In this document: positions 42,117 through 50,005 of the stretch, one piece after another
Numbering within the stretch: position 1 is the stretch's first letter
Layout: every line of letters begins with the position of its first letter
Program-made: the position numbers and the translations under genes
Assembly (NCBI GenBank): GCA_947501355.1
Contig: CANMVA010000002.1
Coordinates: forward strand, 434,001 to 498,000
Reading direction: 5' to 3'
DNA: 64,000 nucleotides
DNA from: an uncultured Paracoccaceae bacterium
GTDB taxonomy: Bacteria; Pseudomonadota; Alphaproteobacteria; Rhodobacterales; Rhodobacteraceae
The notes under the pieces: model-generated
What the model saw: the letters and a program-made list of their open reading frames with translations, nothing else
The model's database searches: none
What the model was told of the DNA's origin: nothing

Positions 42117-42527
42117 TGTATTCCCCCAAATACTGCTCTTACCCCGGAAATTAACTTCCACATGTAGGGGCTGCATCGAAACTTAGCGATATTTTGCCTA
42201 GTATCGTCAACATCTATGTGGCGTTTTGTCGAAAAGTCTTGATTTTTCTCTCAAGGCGCCAGAAGCGAATTTGCCATTACCGATTCTTTGGGCGCAGAAC
42301 AGCACTCGGCAAGAGCGGCCTGCAGGAAAACCGGCGCGGGATCGTGCTAATTTTCCGCAGCTTTGCTGCAACCGCACAAAATGCCGAAACTCTGAGAGAT
42401 TCCAACGAGAAGCCACCATGCTGCGCCTGCGAAATTCTCAGATTGTATGCAATGGTATCCCGCTAAGCCATTAAATTCATTTGCTTTTTTGTGAAACCTC
42501 CCGCACTTTACAAAAAGGGAGGCTTGT
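42117..42527. other. 411-base divergent intergenic region
   Basis: The only gap above 300 bases. I see no convincing gene in it. The right end has a hairpin that pairs the ribosome binding site of the next gene (42497-42522), and CTGAGA / TCTCAG arms lie further left (around 42390-42440). The remainder is A+T-richer than its flanks and should hold the promoters of the OmpA-domain gene (minus) and the Meh gene (plus). Confidence 0.5.
42497..42522 (+). promoter_or_regulatory. Hairpin covering the ribosome binding site of the Meh gene
   Basis: CCTCCC (42497-42502) pairs perfectly with GGGAGG (42517-42522), which contains the Shine-Dalgarno GGAGG 5 bases before the ATG at 42528. The loop is 14 bases. 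Pairing would hide the site. Confidence 0.45.
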
Positions 42528-43376
42528 ATGGAGCAAAATCACACAAAAATGTTTGACCCGCGCACCGAAACCGTCCACGGCAGGGTTTCGACACAACTCG
42601 CCGCGCAGATTAATGCAACCCTCGCGCCGCCAAACACTTCTGCGCCGACCGCAGGCTCCCCCATGCCCGCCTTGTGGCACTGGATGGCCTTTCCACCGAC
42701 CGCACCGATGTCTGATCTCGGCAATGACGGCCATCCCCGGCTTGGCGGGTTCCTTCCTGACCTAGGCCGGTCCCGCCGGATGTGGGCCGGGGGCGCGCTA
42801 GAGTTCAAGTCAGCGCTGCATGTTGACGAGCCACTCCGCAAGACCTCCACCATCCGCAGCATCACTGAAAAGGACGGCCCTACCGGCCCGATGAGCTTTG
42901 TCACCGTCGATCATGAGATCAGTGGCGCAAACGGCGTCGCCATCAAGGAACGTCAGGGTATCGTTTATCTCGATATTCCAGAGACCTATACACCGCCGCG
43001 CAAAGCCCCCGTGCCCGGCACACCGACCGCGCAGCGCAGCCTGCCTGTCCCGCCGACCCTGTTGTTTCGCTACTCCGCGCTGACCTTCAACGCGCACCGC
43101 ATTCACTACGATCTCGATTATACCCGCACGGTCGAACACTATCCCGGCCTTGTCGTGCATGGCCCTTTGCAAGCCACGCTCGCGATGCAGATGGCCGTCG
43201 AGTTGGGTGGCAGCACCCCACAACACTTCGAGTATCGCGGCATTCATCCGCTTTTCGCAGGCGCTGATCTACAGATTTACTGCACCCGCCAAGAGGACGG
43301 GCAAATCGACGTCGCAATCGGCGCGGCAGAGGGGCACCAGACCCTCAAAGGCACAGCAACTTGGAAGGAGATCTGA
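42528..43376 (+). CDS. Mesaconyl-C4-CoA hydratase-like MaoC/FAS1-type dehydratase (Meh)
   Basis: 282 residues, double hot-dog fold. WHWMAFPPTAPMSDLGNDGHPRLGGF and GRSRRMWAGGALEFKSALHV mark the N-terminal half seen in 3-methylfumaryl (mesaconyl-C4)-CoA hydratases. The active hydratase-2 half has FNAHRIHYDLDYTRTVEHYPGLVVHGPL. In the 3-hydroxypropionate cycle Meh hydrates mesaconyl-C4-CoA to citramalyl-CoA. The pairing with an Mct-like gene, whose ATG overlaps this stop codon, supports that reaction; itaconate or mesaconate use is the likely setting outside phototrophs. Confidence 0.82.
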   Translation: MEQNHTKMFDPRTETVHGRVSTQLAAQINATLAPPNTSAPTAGSPMPALWHWMAFPPTAPMSDLGNDGHPRLGGFLPDLGRSRRMWAGGALEFKSALHVDEPLRKTSTIRSITEKDGPTGPMSFVTVDHEISGANGVAIKERQGIVYLDIPETYTPPRKAPVPGTPTAQRSLPVPPTLLFRYSALTFNAHRIHYDLDYTRTVEHYPGLVVHGPLQATLAMQMAVELGGSTPQHFEYRGIHPLFAGADLQIYCTRQEDGQIDVAIGAAEGHQTLKGTATWKEI

Positions 43377-44620
43377 TGCAAAACGGCATTCTGAACGGCA
43401 TGCGCGTGATCGAAGGCTCGGCCTTTGTGGCGGTTCCGTTGGCAGGCATGACCTTGGCCCAAATGGGCGCGGAGGTGATCCGCTTTGATCGGATCGGTGG
43501 CGGCCTTGATGCCGGGCGCTGGCCTTTGTCCCCAAGCAAAGAGAGCCTCTTTTGGGCGGGGATGAACAAGGGCAAGAAATCCATTGCCGTTGACATGAAA
43601 AACCCACGCGCGAAAGAGTTGATCACCCAGATCATCACCGCTCCGGGCGAGGATGCGGGTCTTTTCCTGACAAACCTGCGCGTGCGCGGCTGGATGGATT
43701 ACGAGACGCTGTCCCAGCACCGCGAAGATCTGATTTGCGTGACTTTGACCGGGGATCGTCACGGGCGTCCGCAGGTTGACTACACCGTGAACCCGGCCCT
43801 CGGCATCCCGCATATCACCGGCCCCGAAGGCAGCGATGACCCTGTCGCCAACGCCTTGCCCGCCTGGGATCTGATCGCGGGCAACATGTGTGTCTCGGCC
43901 CTTTTGGCGGCAGAGCGGCACCGTCTGCGCACCGGACGCGGACAGGATGTGGAGCTGTCGTTGAAAGACGTCGCCGCTGCCACGCTGGGCCATTTGGGCA
44001 TGATCGGAGACGCCGTTCTGAATGACGAAGAACGCACGAAGGCAGGCAACGCGCTTTATGGCGCATACGGACAGGACTTCGTCTGCGCCGACGGTCGCCG
44101 GGTGATGGTGATTGGGCTGACGGATCGCCAATGGCGCGGGCTTGTGCGCGCGACCGACAGCGCAGATGCGATGGCCGCCATAGAGGCGCGCCACGGCGTC
44201 GATCTGCGCAACGAAGGCGTCCGCTGGACGCTGCGCAAAGAGATCACCGCAGCGCTCAAGCCATGGTTCGCTGCGCGCCCAGTGGCTGCGTTCCGCGATG
44301 AATTCGACCGCGCGGGCCTGACATGGTCGGAGTTCAAAACGCTCAAGGAAGCGGTCGCGACTGACCCCGACCTCGGCACAGACAACCCGATGTTCGAGAC
44401 GATGCCACAACCCGGCATCGGCGCGTTTCCGGTGCCTGCCAGCCCGGTCACATATTCCGAAAGCGGGCGCTTGCCGCCGCAACCCGCCCCGGCCCTTGGG
44501 CGACATACCGAAGAAATTCTGGGCGACGTGGTCGGAATGACCGACACCGAAATTGCACAGCTTTTCGACGAGGGTGTTGTGGAAAGCCCGCAATATAACT
44601 CGGCCCGTCCTGCTGCCTGA
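43376..44620 (+). CDS. Mesaconyl-CoA C1-C4 transferase-like class III CoA-transferase (Mct)
   Basis: 414 residues, CaiB/BaiF family. The opening GMRVIEGSAFVAVPLAGMTLAQMGAEVIRFDRIGGG and DYTVNPALGIPHITGPEGSDD, then VELSLKDVAAATLGHLGMIGDAV, closely resemble the 2-methylfumaryl-CoA isomerase branch as I remember it from Chloroflexus. The aspartate expected as nucleophile of class III transferases is probably in LPAWDLIAGNM. Mct moves CoA within mesaconate. The ATG overlaps the Meh stop codon (TGATG), indicating a coupled two-gene unit. Confidence 0.82.
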   Translation: MQNGILNGMRVIEGSAFVAVPLAGMTLAQMGAEVIRFDRIGGGLDAGRWPLSPSKESLFWAGMNKGKKSIAVDMKNPRAKELITQIITAPGEDAGLFLTNLRVRGWMDYETLSQHREDLICVTLTGDRHGRPQVDYTVNPALGIPHITGPEGSDDPVANALPAWDLIAGNMCVSALLAAERHRLRTGRGQDVELSLKDVAAATLGHLGMIGDAVLNDEERTKAGNALYGAYGQDFVCADGRRVMVIGLTDRQWRGLVRATDSADAMAAIEARHGVDLRNEGVRWTLRKEITAALKPWFAARPVAAFRDEFDRAGLTWSEFKTLKEAVATDPDLGTDNPMFETMPQPGIGAFPVPASPVTYSESGRLPPQPAPALGRHTEEILGDVVGMTDTEIAQLFDEGVVESPQYNSARPAA

Positions 44621-44701
44621 GAGGGTTTTCTCCCTTCCCCCGCGCCTGCTAATCCGCCTATAACGACTGCCAAAGGCGCATAAGCCGAAGGGGTAAGGGC
44701 A

Positions 44702-45511
44702 GTGGCACATATCATTGTTGTCGGAAATGAAAAGGGCGGCGCGGGCAAGTCGACCGTGTCAATGCATGTGGCCACGGCGCTGGTGCGCATGGGCCATAAG
44801 GTTGGCGCGCTTGATCTGGATTTGCGTCAGAAAACCTTTGGACGCTACGTCGAAAATCGCCGCAAGACGGCGCAGAAAGAGGGGTTGGAGCTTGCGACCC
44901 CTGATTACCGCGATCTGCCCGAGATCGACAAAGACAGCCTGAAACCCGGTGAGAATATCTTTGACCATCGGCTCTCTGCCGCCGTTGCGACGCTGGCCCC
45001 CGATAGCGACTTTATTCTGATCGACTGTCCCGGCTCACACACGCGCCTGAGCCAGGTTGCGCATTCGCTGGCCGATACGCTGGTCACGCCGCTGAATGAC
45101 AGTTTCATCGACTTTGATTTGCTCGCGCATGTGGACGGCGATGCCGAGAAAATCCTCGGCCCCTCCGTCTATTCGGAGATGGTCTGGAATGCCCGTCAGT
45201 TGCGCGCGCAAGCGGGGCTGGAGCCTATCGACTGGATCGTCGTGCGCAACCGTCTTGGTGCGCAGAACATGGTCAACAAAAAGAAGATGGCGGCGGCTTT
45301 GGACAAGCTGTCAAAACGCATCGGGTTCCGCACGGCACCCGGCTTTAACGAACGGGTGATTTTCCGCGAACTCTTCCCGCGCGGGCTGACCTTGCTGGAT
45401 TTGAAGGATATCGGTGTCACGCAGCTCAACATCTCAAACGTGGCAGCACGCCAAGAGTTGCGCGATTTGATGGGCGCGCTTAACCTTCCGGGGGTGAAGG
45501 TGGATTTTTGA
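44702..45511 (+). CDS. mipZ: Cell-division positioning ATPase MipZ
   Basis: 269 residues, ParA/MinD fold. The deviant Walker A is VVGNEKGGAGKSTVSMHVAT, followed by ALDLDLRQKTFGRYVENR, FILIDCPGSHTRLSQ and TPLNDSFIDFDLL, with LFPRGLTLLDLKDIG near the end; all match Caulobacter MipZ. MipZ forms a ParB-based polar gradient and keeps FtsZ at mid-cell. Start is a GTG at 44702 with AAGGGGT upstream. Its 3' end overlaps the convergent small membrane gene by 32 bases. Confidence 0.95.
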   Translation: MAHIIVVGNEKGGAGKSTVSMHVATALVRMGHKVGALDLDLRQKTFGRYVENRRKTAQKEGLELATPDYRDLPEIDKDSLKPGENIFDHRLSAAVATLAPDSDFILIDCPGSHTRLSQVAHSLADTLVTPLNDSFIDFDLLAHVDGDAEKILGPSVYSEMVWNARQLRAQAGLEPIDWIVVRNRLGAQNMVNKKKMAAALDKLSKRIGFRTAPGFNERVIFRELFPRGLTLLDLKDIGVTQLNISNVAARQELRDLMGALNLPGVKVDF

Positions 45512-45701
45512 GCGCTTTCAGGGATCTATAGATCACGAACACCGCAAAGCCACCGCCAAAGAGGCCCACTTCAACCCAAGCCGGGTTGAACGTGCCCATC
45601 ATCAATGTGGCGATTACGCCCACGATGAAAAACGCGATCAGCGCGATGCCAAACCACAAAGAGAACAGCGCTTCCCCGCGTGATGGACCGTATTTCGACA
45701 T
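45480..45701 (-). CDS. Small two-helix membrane protein, function unknown
   Basis: 73 residues from the ATG at 45701 (MSKYGPSRGEALFSLWFGIA). Helices cover about 12-33 (LFSLWFGIALIAFFIVGVIATLM) and 40-57 (WVEVGLFGGGFAVFVIYRSL), with a proline-rich end. The last 10 codons overlap mipZ antisense. I do not recognise it. Confidence 0.65.
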   Translation of the reverse strand: MSKYGPSRGEALFSLWFGIALIAFFIVGVIATLMMGTFNPAWVEVGLFGGGFAVFVIYRSLKALKNPPSPPEG

Positions 45702-45777
45702 GGTAAGCGCTCCCCTCTCTCGACCAGAGATGCAAATTGCGTGCAACGGGTCAAGGGAGGGGACAAGCGGCGCGCGG

Positions 45778-46458
45778 CTATTTCGGAAACAGCTCCAGCA
45801 ATGCCTTTGCCGTCGGCGCAGAGGAGCCCGGATTTTGCCCCGTTACAAGCAAGCCATCGGTAACAACGTGCGGTTCGAAATTCCCGCCCTTTTCATAGGT
45901 CGCACCGACCTGCTTGAGTGCATCTTCTAACAAAAACGGTACAGCATCTGTCAGGCCAACGGCTTCTTCCTCGGCGTTTGAAAAGCCGGTGACCTTGCGC
46001 CCTGCCAGCATCGCCCGACCGTCCATATCCTGCGCCTGAAGCAGTGCTGCGGGGGCGTGGCACACCGCGCCAATCGGGCGGCCCCCGATCTGGAACCCCT
46101 GAATCACCCGCTGAGATTCCTTATCTGTAGCCAGATCGAACATCGGCCCATGGCCGCCGGGCACGAATACGGCGTCGAAGTTTTCAGGCTCTACATCCGC
46201 CAGCTTGTTGGTGGACTGCAACGCCTCCTGAAGGCGGGTGTCCTCATAATAGCGTTTGGTCGCGTCGGTCTGCGCGTCCTCGGTTTCGCTGCGCGGATCA
46301 ATGGGGGCCGCCCCGCCCTTCGGGGACGCAAGGGCGATCGTCGCGCCCGCGTCTTGAAAGACGTAAAACGGGGCTGCGAACTCTTCGAGCCAGAGGCCGG
46401 TTTTCTCGCCAGTATCGCCCATCTTATCGTGGGAAGTGAGGATCATCAGAATGTTCAT
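45778..46458 (-). CDS. DJ-1/PfpI family protein (Hsp31-like)
   Basis: 226 residues. The nucleophile elbow is GAVCHAPAALL with the cysteine near residue 133, the oxyanion-side motif is AVFVPGGHGPMFDL, and the N-terminal MILTSHDKMGDTGEKTGLWLEEFAAPFYVF is typical of the glyoxalase III / Hsp31-like branch. Such enzymes convert methylglyoxal to lactate or act as chaperones under stress. It is separated from the upstream transporter operon by a terminator. Confidence 0.9.
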   Translation of the reverse strand: MNILMILTSHDKMGDTGEKTGLWLEEFAAPFYVFQDAGATIALASPKGGAAPIDPRSETEDAQTDATKRYYEDTRLQEALQSTNKLADVEPENFDAVFVPGGHGPMFDLATDKESQRVIQGFQIGGRPIGAVCHAPAALLQAQDMDGRAMLAGRKVTGFSNAEEEAVGLTDAVPFLLEDALKQVGATYEKGGNFEPHVVTDGLLVTGQNPGSSAPTAKALLELFPK

Positions 46459-46527
46459 CAGTGCGCCCTTTCGGTTTGTTGGCGTTCACTGACCAACCGA
46501 CCATCTGCGCGCGAGTTCCGGCCAAAA

Positions 46528-46558
46528 CGAAAAAAGGCGCGACCGAAGCCGCGCCTTT
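46528..46558 (-). terminator. Terminator of the BMP transporter operon
   Basis: On the minus strand AAAGGCGCG / CGCGCCTTT with an 8-base loop, followed by T6, 20 bases past the binding-protein stop codon. Confidence 0.85.
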
Positions 46559-46577
46559 CGCTTTTCATGCGGGCCGC

Positions 46578-47651
46578 TTAGTTCGGGATTTCGGCGGTGA
46601 TGCCTTCGACGTAGAAGTCCATACCCGCCAGCGTGCCGTCATCTGCCGTCTCGCCTTCTACCAGCCAGACAGAGCCGTCCTGCTTGTTGATCGGGCCGGT
46701 GAACGCATGATAGCTGCCGTCGGCCAATGCGGCTTTCATGGCCATCGCTTCCTCGGCGACCTCGGCGGGAACCGCGTCGGTGATCTCACCGATTGCGACC
46801 ATGCCCGGGCCGATGCCATCCCAGGTGTCGGTGCTTTCCCATGTGCCATCCATCACGGCCTGCACACGCGCAATGTAGTACGGCGCCCAGTCGTCGATGA
46901 TCGACGAGACACGCGGGAAGGGCGCGTATTCGCTCATGTCAGAGGCCTGACCAAAGCCGATCACGCCGCCCTTGGCTTGGGCTGCGGCCAGCGGCGCGGT
47001 CGAGTCCGTGTGCTGCAGGATCACGTCAGCGCCCTGCTCGATCAGCGCGTTTGCGGCGTCGGCCTCTTTCGCGGGGTCAAACCATGTGTAGGCCCAGACG
47101 ATGTTGAACTCGACATCCGGGTTCACGCGGCTGGCGTGGATATAGGCCGAGTTGATGCCACGGATCACTTCGGGGATCGGGAAGGACGCGATGTAGCCAA
47201 TTTTGTTGGTCTCGGTCATCTTGCCCGCGATGTGACCTTGAATGGCACGACCCTCGTAGAAACGGGCCGAATATGTGGATACGTTGTCAGCGCGCTTGTA
47301 GCCGGTCGCATGCTCGAACTTCACATCCGGGAAGTTGGCGGCGACGTTGATCGTCGGATCCATATAGCCAAAGGACGTGGTGAAGATCAGGTCAGCCCCT
47401 GATAGCGCCATTTGCGTCATGGCACGTTCGGCATCCGCGCCTTCCGGCACGCTTTCCTGAAACACGGTTTCGACCTTGTCGCCGAAATGCTCTTCGACAG
47501 CCAGACGGCCTTTATTATGCTCGTAGGTCCAGCCGCCGTCACCGATCGGGCCGACATAGATAAAGCCCACTTTGACGGGGTCTTCAGCCATCGCAGCGCC
47601 ACCGATAGCGGCGGCGGCAACGGCACCAAGAAGGGTTTTCATCAGGTTCAT
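46578..47651 (-). CDS. BMP-family (PnrA-like) periplasmic binding protein of an ABC transporter
   Basis: 357 residues with a signal peptide (MNLMKTLLGAVAAAAIGGAAMA). BMP-family pieces are KVGFIYVGPIGDGGWTYEHNKGR, FTTSFGYMDPTINVAANFPDVKFEHATGY, YEGRAIQGHIAGKMT and VILQHTDSTAPLAAAQAKGG. Such proteins bind nucleosides or purines. GGAG lies upstream of the ATG at 47651. It is the last gene of the operon ATPase - permease - small membrane protein - permease - binding protein, all on the minus strand. Confidence 0.92.
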   Translation of the reverse strand: MNLMKTLLGAVAAAAIGGAAMAEDPVKVGFIYVGPIGDGGWTYEHNKGRLAVEEHFGDKVETVFQESVPEGADAERAMTQMALSGADLIFTTSFGYMDPTINVAANFPDVKFEHATGYKRADNVSTYSARFYEGRAIQGHIAGKMTETNKIGYIASFPIPEVIRGINSAYIHASRVNPDVEFNIVWAYTWFDPAKEADAANALIEQGADVILQHTDSTAPLAAAQAKGGVIGFGQASDMSEYAPFPRVSSIIDDWAPYYIARVQAVMDGTWESTDTWDGIGPGMVAIGEITDAVPAEVAEEAMAMKAALADGSYHAFTGPINKQDGSVWLVEGETADDGTLAGMDFYVEGITAEIPN

Positions 47652-47673
47652 ACAGGTTCTCCCAGGTTGCGCC

Positions 47674-48606
47674 TCAGCTTGAGGCGTGGAACGGTTTTCC
47701 CAAGGCCGCAGGCGCATTCAAGGCAGCGCGCGTGCGATCGCGGGACATGATGACAAGCACGAGGATCGTGATCAGATACGGGCTCATCGACAAGTATTCG
47801 ACGGGGATTTTGAGGCCCGCCGCCTGCAAGTTCAACTGCAAGACGGTGATGCCGCCGAAAAGATAGGCACCCAGAAGCGCGCGCCACGGCTTCCAGCTTG
47901 CAAAAACGACAATGGCCAGCGCGATCCAACCTGCGCCAGCGGTCATGCCTTCGGTCCATTGCGGGACGCGCACGAGGCTCAGATAGGCGCCACCGAGGCC
48001 TGCACAGGCCCCGCCGAACGCTATCGCCAGCAAGCGGATACGGACAACCTTATAGCCCAAAGCGTGGGCTGCATCGTGGCTTTCCCCTACCGCACGCAGG
48101 ATCAGGCCGACGCGGGTTCTGGTCAGGACATACCAGACCGCCGCAACGATCCCGATCGAGATGTAGATCATCGCGTCATGCTGAAAGAGCACGGGTCCAA
48201 GGATCGGGACATCGGCCAACGGACCAAGCGGGACATCGGACGTGGCCGGTGCGCGGATACCCACGTAATTCTGGCCCATCAACGCCGCGATCCCAAGGCC
48301 GAACAAGGTTAACGCAAGGCCGGTCGCGACCTGGTTCGACAGCAGCACTTGGGTCAAGAACCCGAAGAGCAGCGACAGCAACGCGCCGCCCAAGGCGGCG
48401 GCAACAAAGCCCAATGTCGGCGAGTCGAGATTGACCGCAGCGATAAAGCCGGTGACCGCGCCGACGATCATCATGCCTTCGACACCGAGGTTCAGGACGC
48501 CAGATTTCTCGACGACCAATTCCCCGATGGCCGCCAGCAGGATCGGCGTCGAGGCGACCATGAGAGAGGCCAACAGGATGAGCGGGTTGATCGCGCTGAG
48601 GTCCAT
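47674..48606 (-). CDS. ABC transporter permease (nucleoside/purine type, second subunit)
   Basis: 310 residues with about eight membrane segments. ELVVEKSGVLNLGVEGMMIVGAVTG and RAVGESHDAAHALGYKVVRIRLLAIAFGGACAGLGGAYL are the signature regions of the YufQ/BmpD-type permeases. The ATG at 48606 overlaps the stop codon of the small gene upstream by one base. It pairs with the 48920-50005 permease to form the transmembrane channel. Confidence 0.92.
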   Translation of the reverse strand: MDLSAINPLILLASLMVASTPILLAAIGELVVEKSGVLNLGVEGMMIVGAVTGFIAAVNLDSPTLGFVAAALGGALLSLLFGFLTQVLLSNQVATGLALTLFGLGIAALMGQNYVGIRAPATSDVPLGPLADVPILGPVLFQHDAMIYISIGIVAAVWYVLTRTRVGLILRAVGESHDAAHALGYKVVRIRLLAIAFGGACAGLGGAYLSLVRVPQWTEGMTAGAGWIALAIVVFASWKPWRALLGAYLFGGITVLQLNLQAAGLKIPVEYLSMSPYLITILVLVIMSRDRTRAALNAPAALGKPFHASS

Positions 48607-48923
48607 CAGGCAGATATGCTCCAGTTGATGATGCAGAAAACGCAGATCATTGCCCATCCGACCAAGAGCCCTGTCCCAACGAAGGGTAGGTGCGCCAGTC
48701 GCGGCCTATGTCGCTGAAAATGCTGATGAACCCGCTGGCGAAACCGGGAGGGAAGCAGGAAACGCAAAGCCACGGCGGCTACGCCTGCAACCGCAACATG
48801 CGCGAGAATGAAGTAGACGATGGCAGACAGGCTTCCGCCTTGCTGATGCAACGCAAACGGCCCCATTAAGCCCAGCATAAGCCCCATCATGATCGGCATC
48901 AGTGCCATATGGCGGAATGTCAT
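48606..48923 (-). CDS. Small membrane protein inserted between the two permease genes
   Basis: 105 residues with three hydrophobic segments: about 4-24 (HMALMPIMMGLMLGLMGPFAL), 33-55 (AIVYFILAHVAVAGVAAVAL) and 83-102 (GLLVGWAMICVFCIINWSIS), joined by a basic RFRQRVHQHFQRHRPRLAH loop. Four-base ATGA overlap with the upstream permease and one-base overlap with the downstream one place it firmly in the operon. Standard BMP transporters lack it. Function unknown; it could be an accessory subunit. Confidence 0.8.
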   Translation of the reverse strand: MTFRHMALMPIMMGLMLGLMGPFALHQQGGSLSAIVYFILAHVAVAGVAAVALRFLLPSRFRQRVHQHFQRHRPRLAHLPFVGTGLLVGWAMICVFCIINWSISA

Positions 48924-50005
48924 GCGGCCTGCCCCTTTCTGAATCGGATGCGGAAATTGCTCAGCACGTCAACCCCGAGCAGGAAGAACAAGAGCATCCC
49001 CTGAAACGCTTGGATCGCGGCGGACGGGATGCCCAGCATGAACTGCGCCAATTCCCCGCCGATATAGGTTAATGCCATCAGCAAACCGGCCAGCAGGATA
49101 CCAATGGGATGCAAGCGGCCTAAGAAAGCGACTATGATTGCCGTGAAGCCATAGAAGCTGTTGAAGTCGATGCTGATCTGGCCTGCGGGACCAGACACCT
49201 CGAACAGCCCTGCGAGACCTGCAAGGCCCCCAGAGATACCAAGGCACAGTGCGATCAGAACGTTCGGTCTGACGCCTGCAAAGCGCGCAGCACGCGGGGC
49301 TTGGCCGGTCAGTTTGATCTGATAACCCAGCAGGTGTTTGTTTAACAAAACATAGGCTGCAATCACCGCGATGAAAGCCGCAACCACGCCCCAATGTGCG
49401 CCTGTGCCAGCGATCAATTCGGGGTTCGCCGCCGATGGATATTGCTGCAGGTTGCGTGATCCCGGGAAGCCGCCGCCATCAGGATTTCGCAATGCGCCCA
49501 ATGCCATAGAGGCCAAAAGCTGCTCGGCCACATAGACCAGCATCAGCGACACAAGGATTTCGTTCGTCCCGAACCTGATCTTCAACACCGCCGGGATCAT
49601 GGCCCAAAGGGTCCCGCCAATCGCCCCGGCAAGAACCATCAAAGGAAAGATGTAAATCGCCTCGGTCGGGTAAAACGCTAGGCCCACAGCCGCGCCGCAA
49701 ATGGCGCCAACGATGTATTGCCCTTCGGCGCCGATGTTCCAGATACCCGCACGGAACCCCAATGACAGACCGATCGCAATCAAGATGAGCGGAGCCGCTT
49801 TCACCAGCAATTGCGGGCGCGAGTAGCTGGCAAATTGCGGGTTGAAAAGCGGATCCCAGAAGATCGTGCGAATGGCCTCAAAGGGGTCCTTGCCCAGCAA
49901 AGCGAACAGCAAACCGCCTGCGATCATGGTTAATACAACGGCCAGAACCGGCGTCAAAGCCTGCCACATGCGCGAGGGTTCGGGACGGCGTTCAAGTGTG
50001 ATCAT
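48920..50005 (-). CDS. ABC transporter permease (nucleoside/purine type, first subunit)
   Basis: 361 residues with about nine membrane segments. GLSLGFRAGIWNIGAEGQYIVGAICGAAVGL and KLTGQAPRAARFAGVRPNVLIALCLGISGGLAGLAG are YufP/BmpC-like signatures. The ATG overlaps the ATPase gene's stop codon (ATGA). Together with the other permease it forms the inner-membrane path. Confidence 0.93.
   Translation of the reverse strand: MITLERRPEPSRMWQALTPVLAVVLTMIAGGLLFALLGKDPFEAIRTIFWDPLFNPQFASYSRPQLLVKAAPLILIAIGLSLGFRAGIWNIGAEGQYIVGAICGAAVGLAFYPTEAIYIFPLMVLAGAIGGTLWAMIPAVLKIRFGTNEILVSLMLVYVAEQLLASMALGALRNPDGGGFPGSRNLQQYPSAANPELIAGTGAHWGVVAAFIAVIAAYVLLNKHLLGYQIKLTGQAPRAARFAGVRPNVLIALCLGISGGLAGLAGLFEVSGPAGQISIDFNSFYGFTAIIVAFLGRLHPIGILLAGLLMALTYIGGELAQFMLGIPSAAIQAFQGMLLFFLLGVDVLSNFRIRFRKGQAA

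Noticed and set aside
42194-42466. 90-codon frame in the 411-base gap
   Set aside because: No ribosome binding site, no domain, cysteine/arginine-rich composition, and overlaps competing short frames in the same region.
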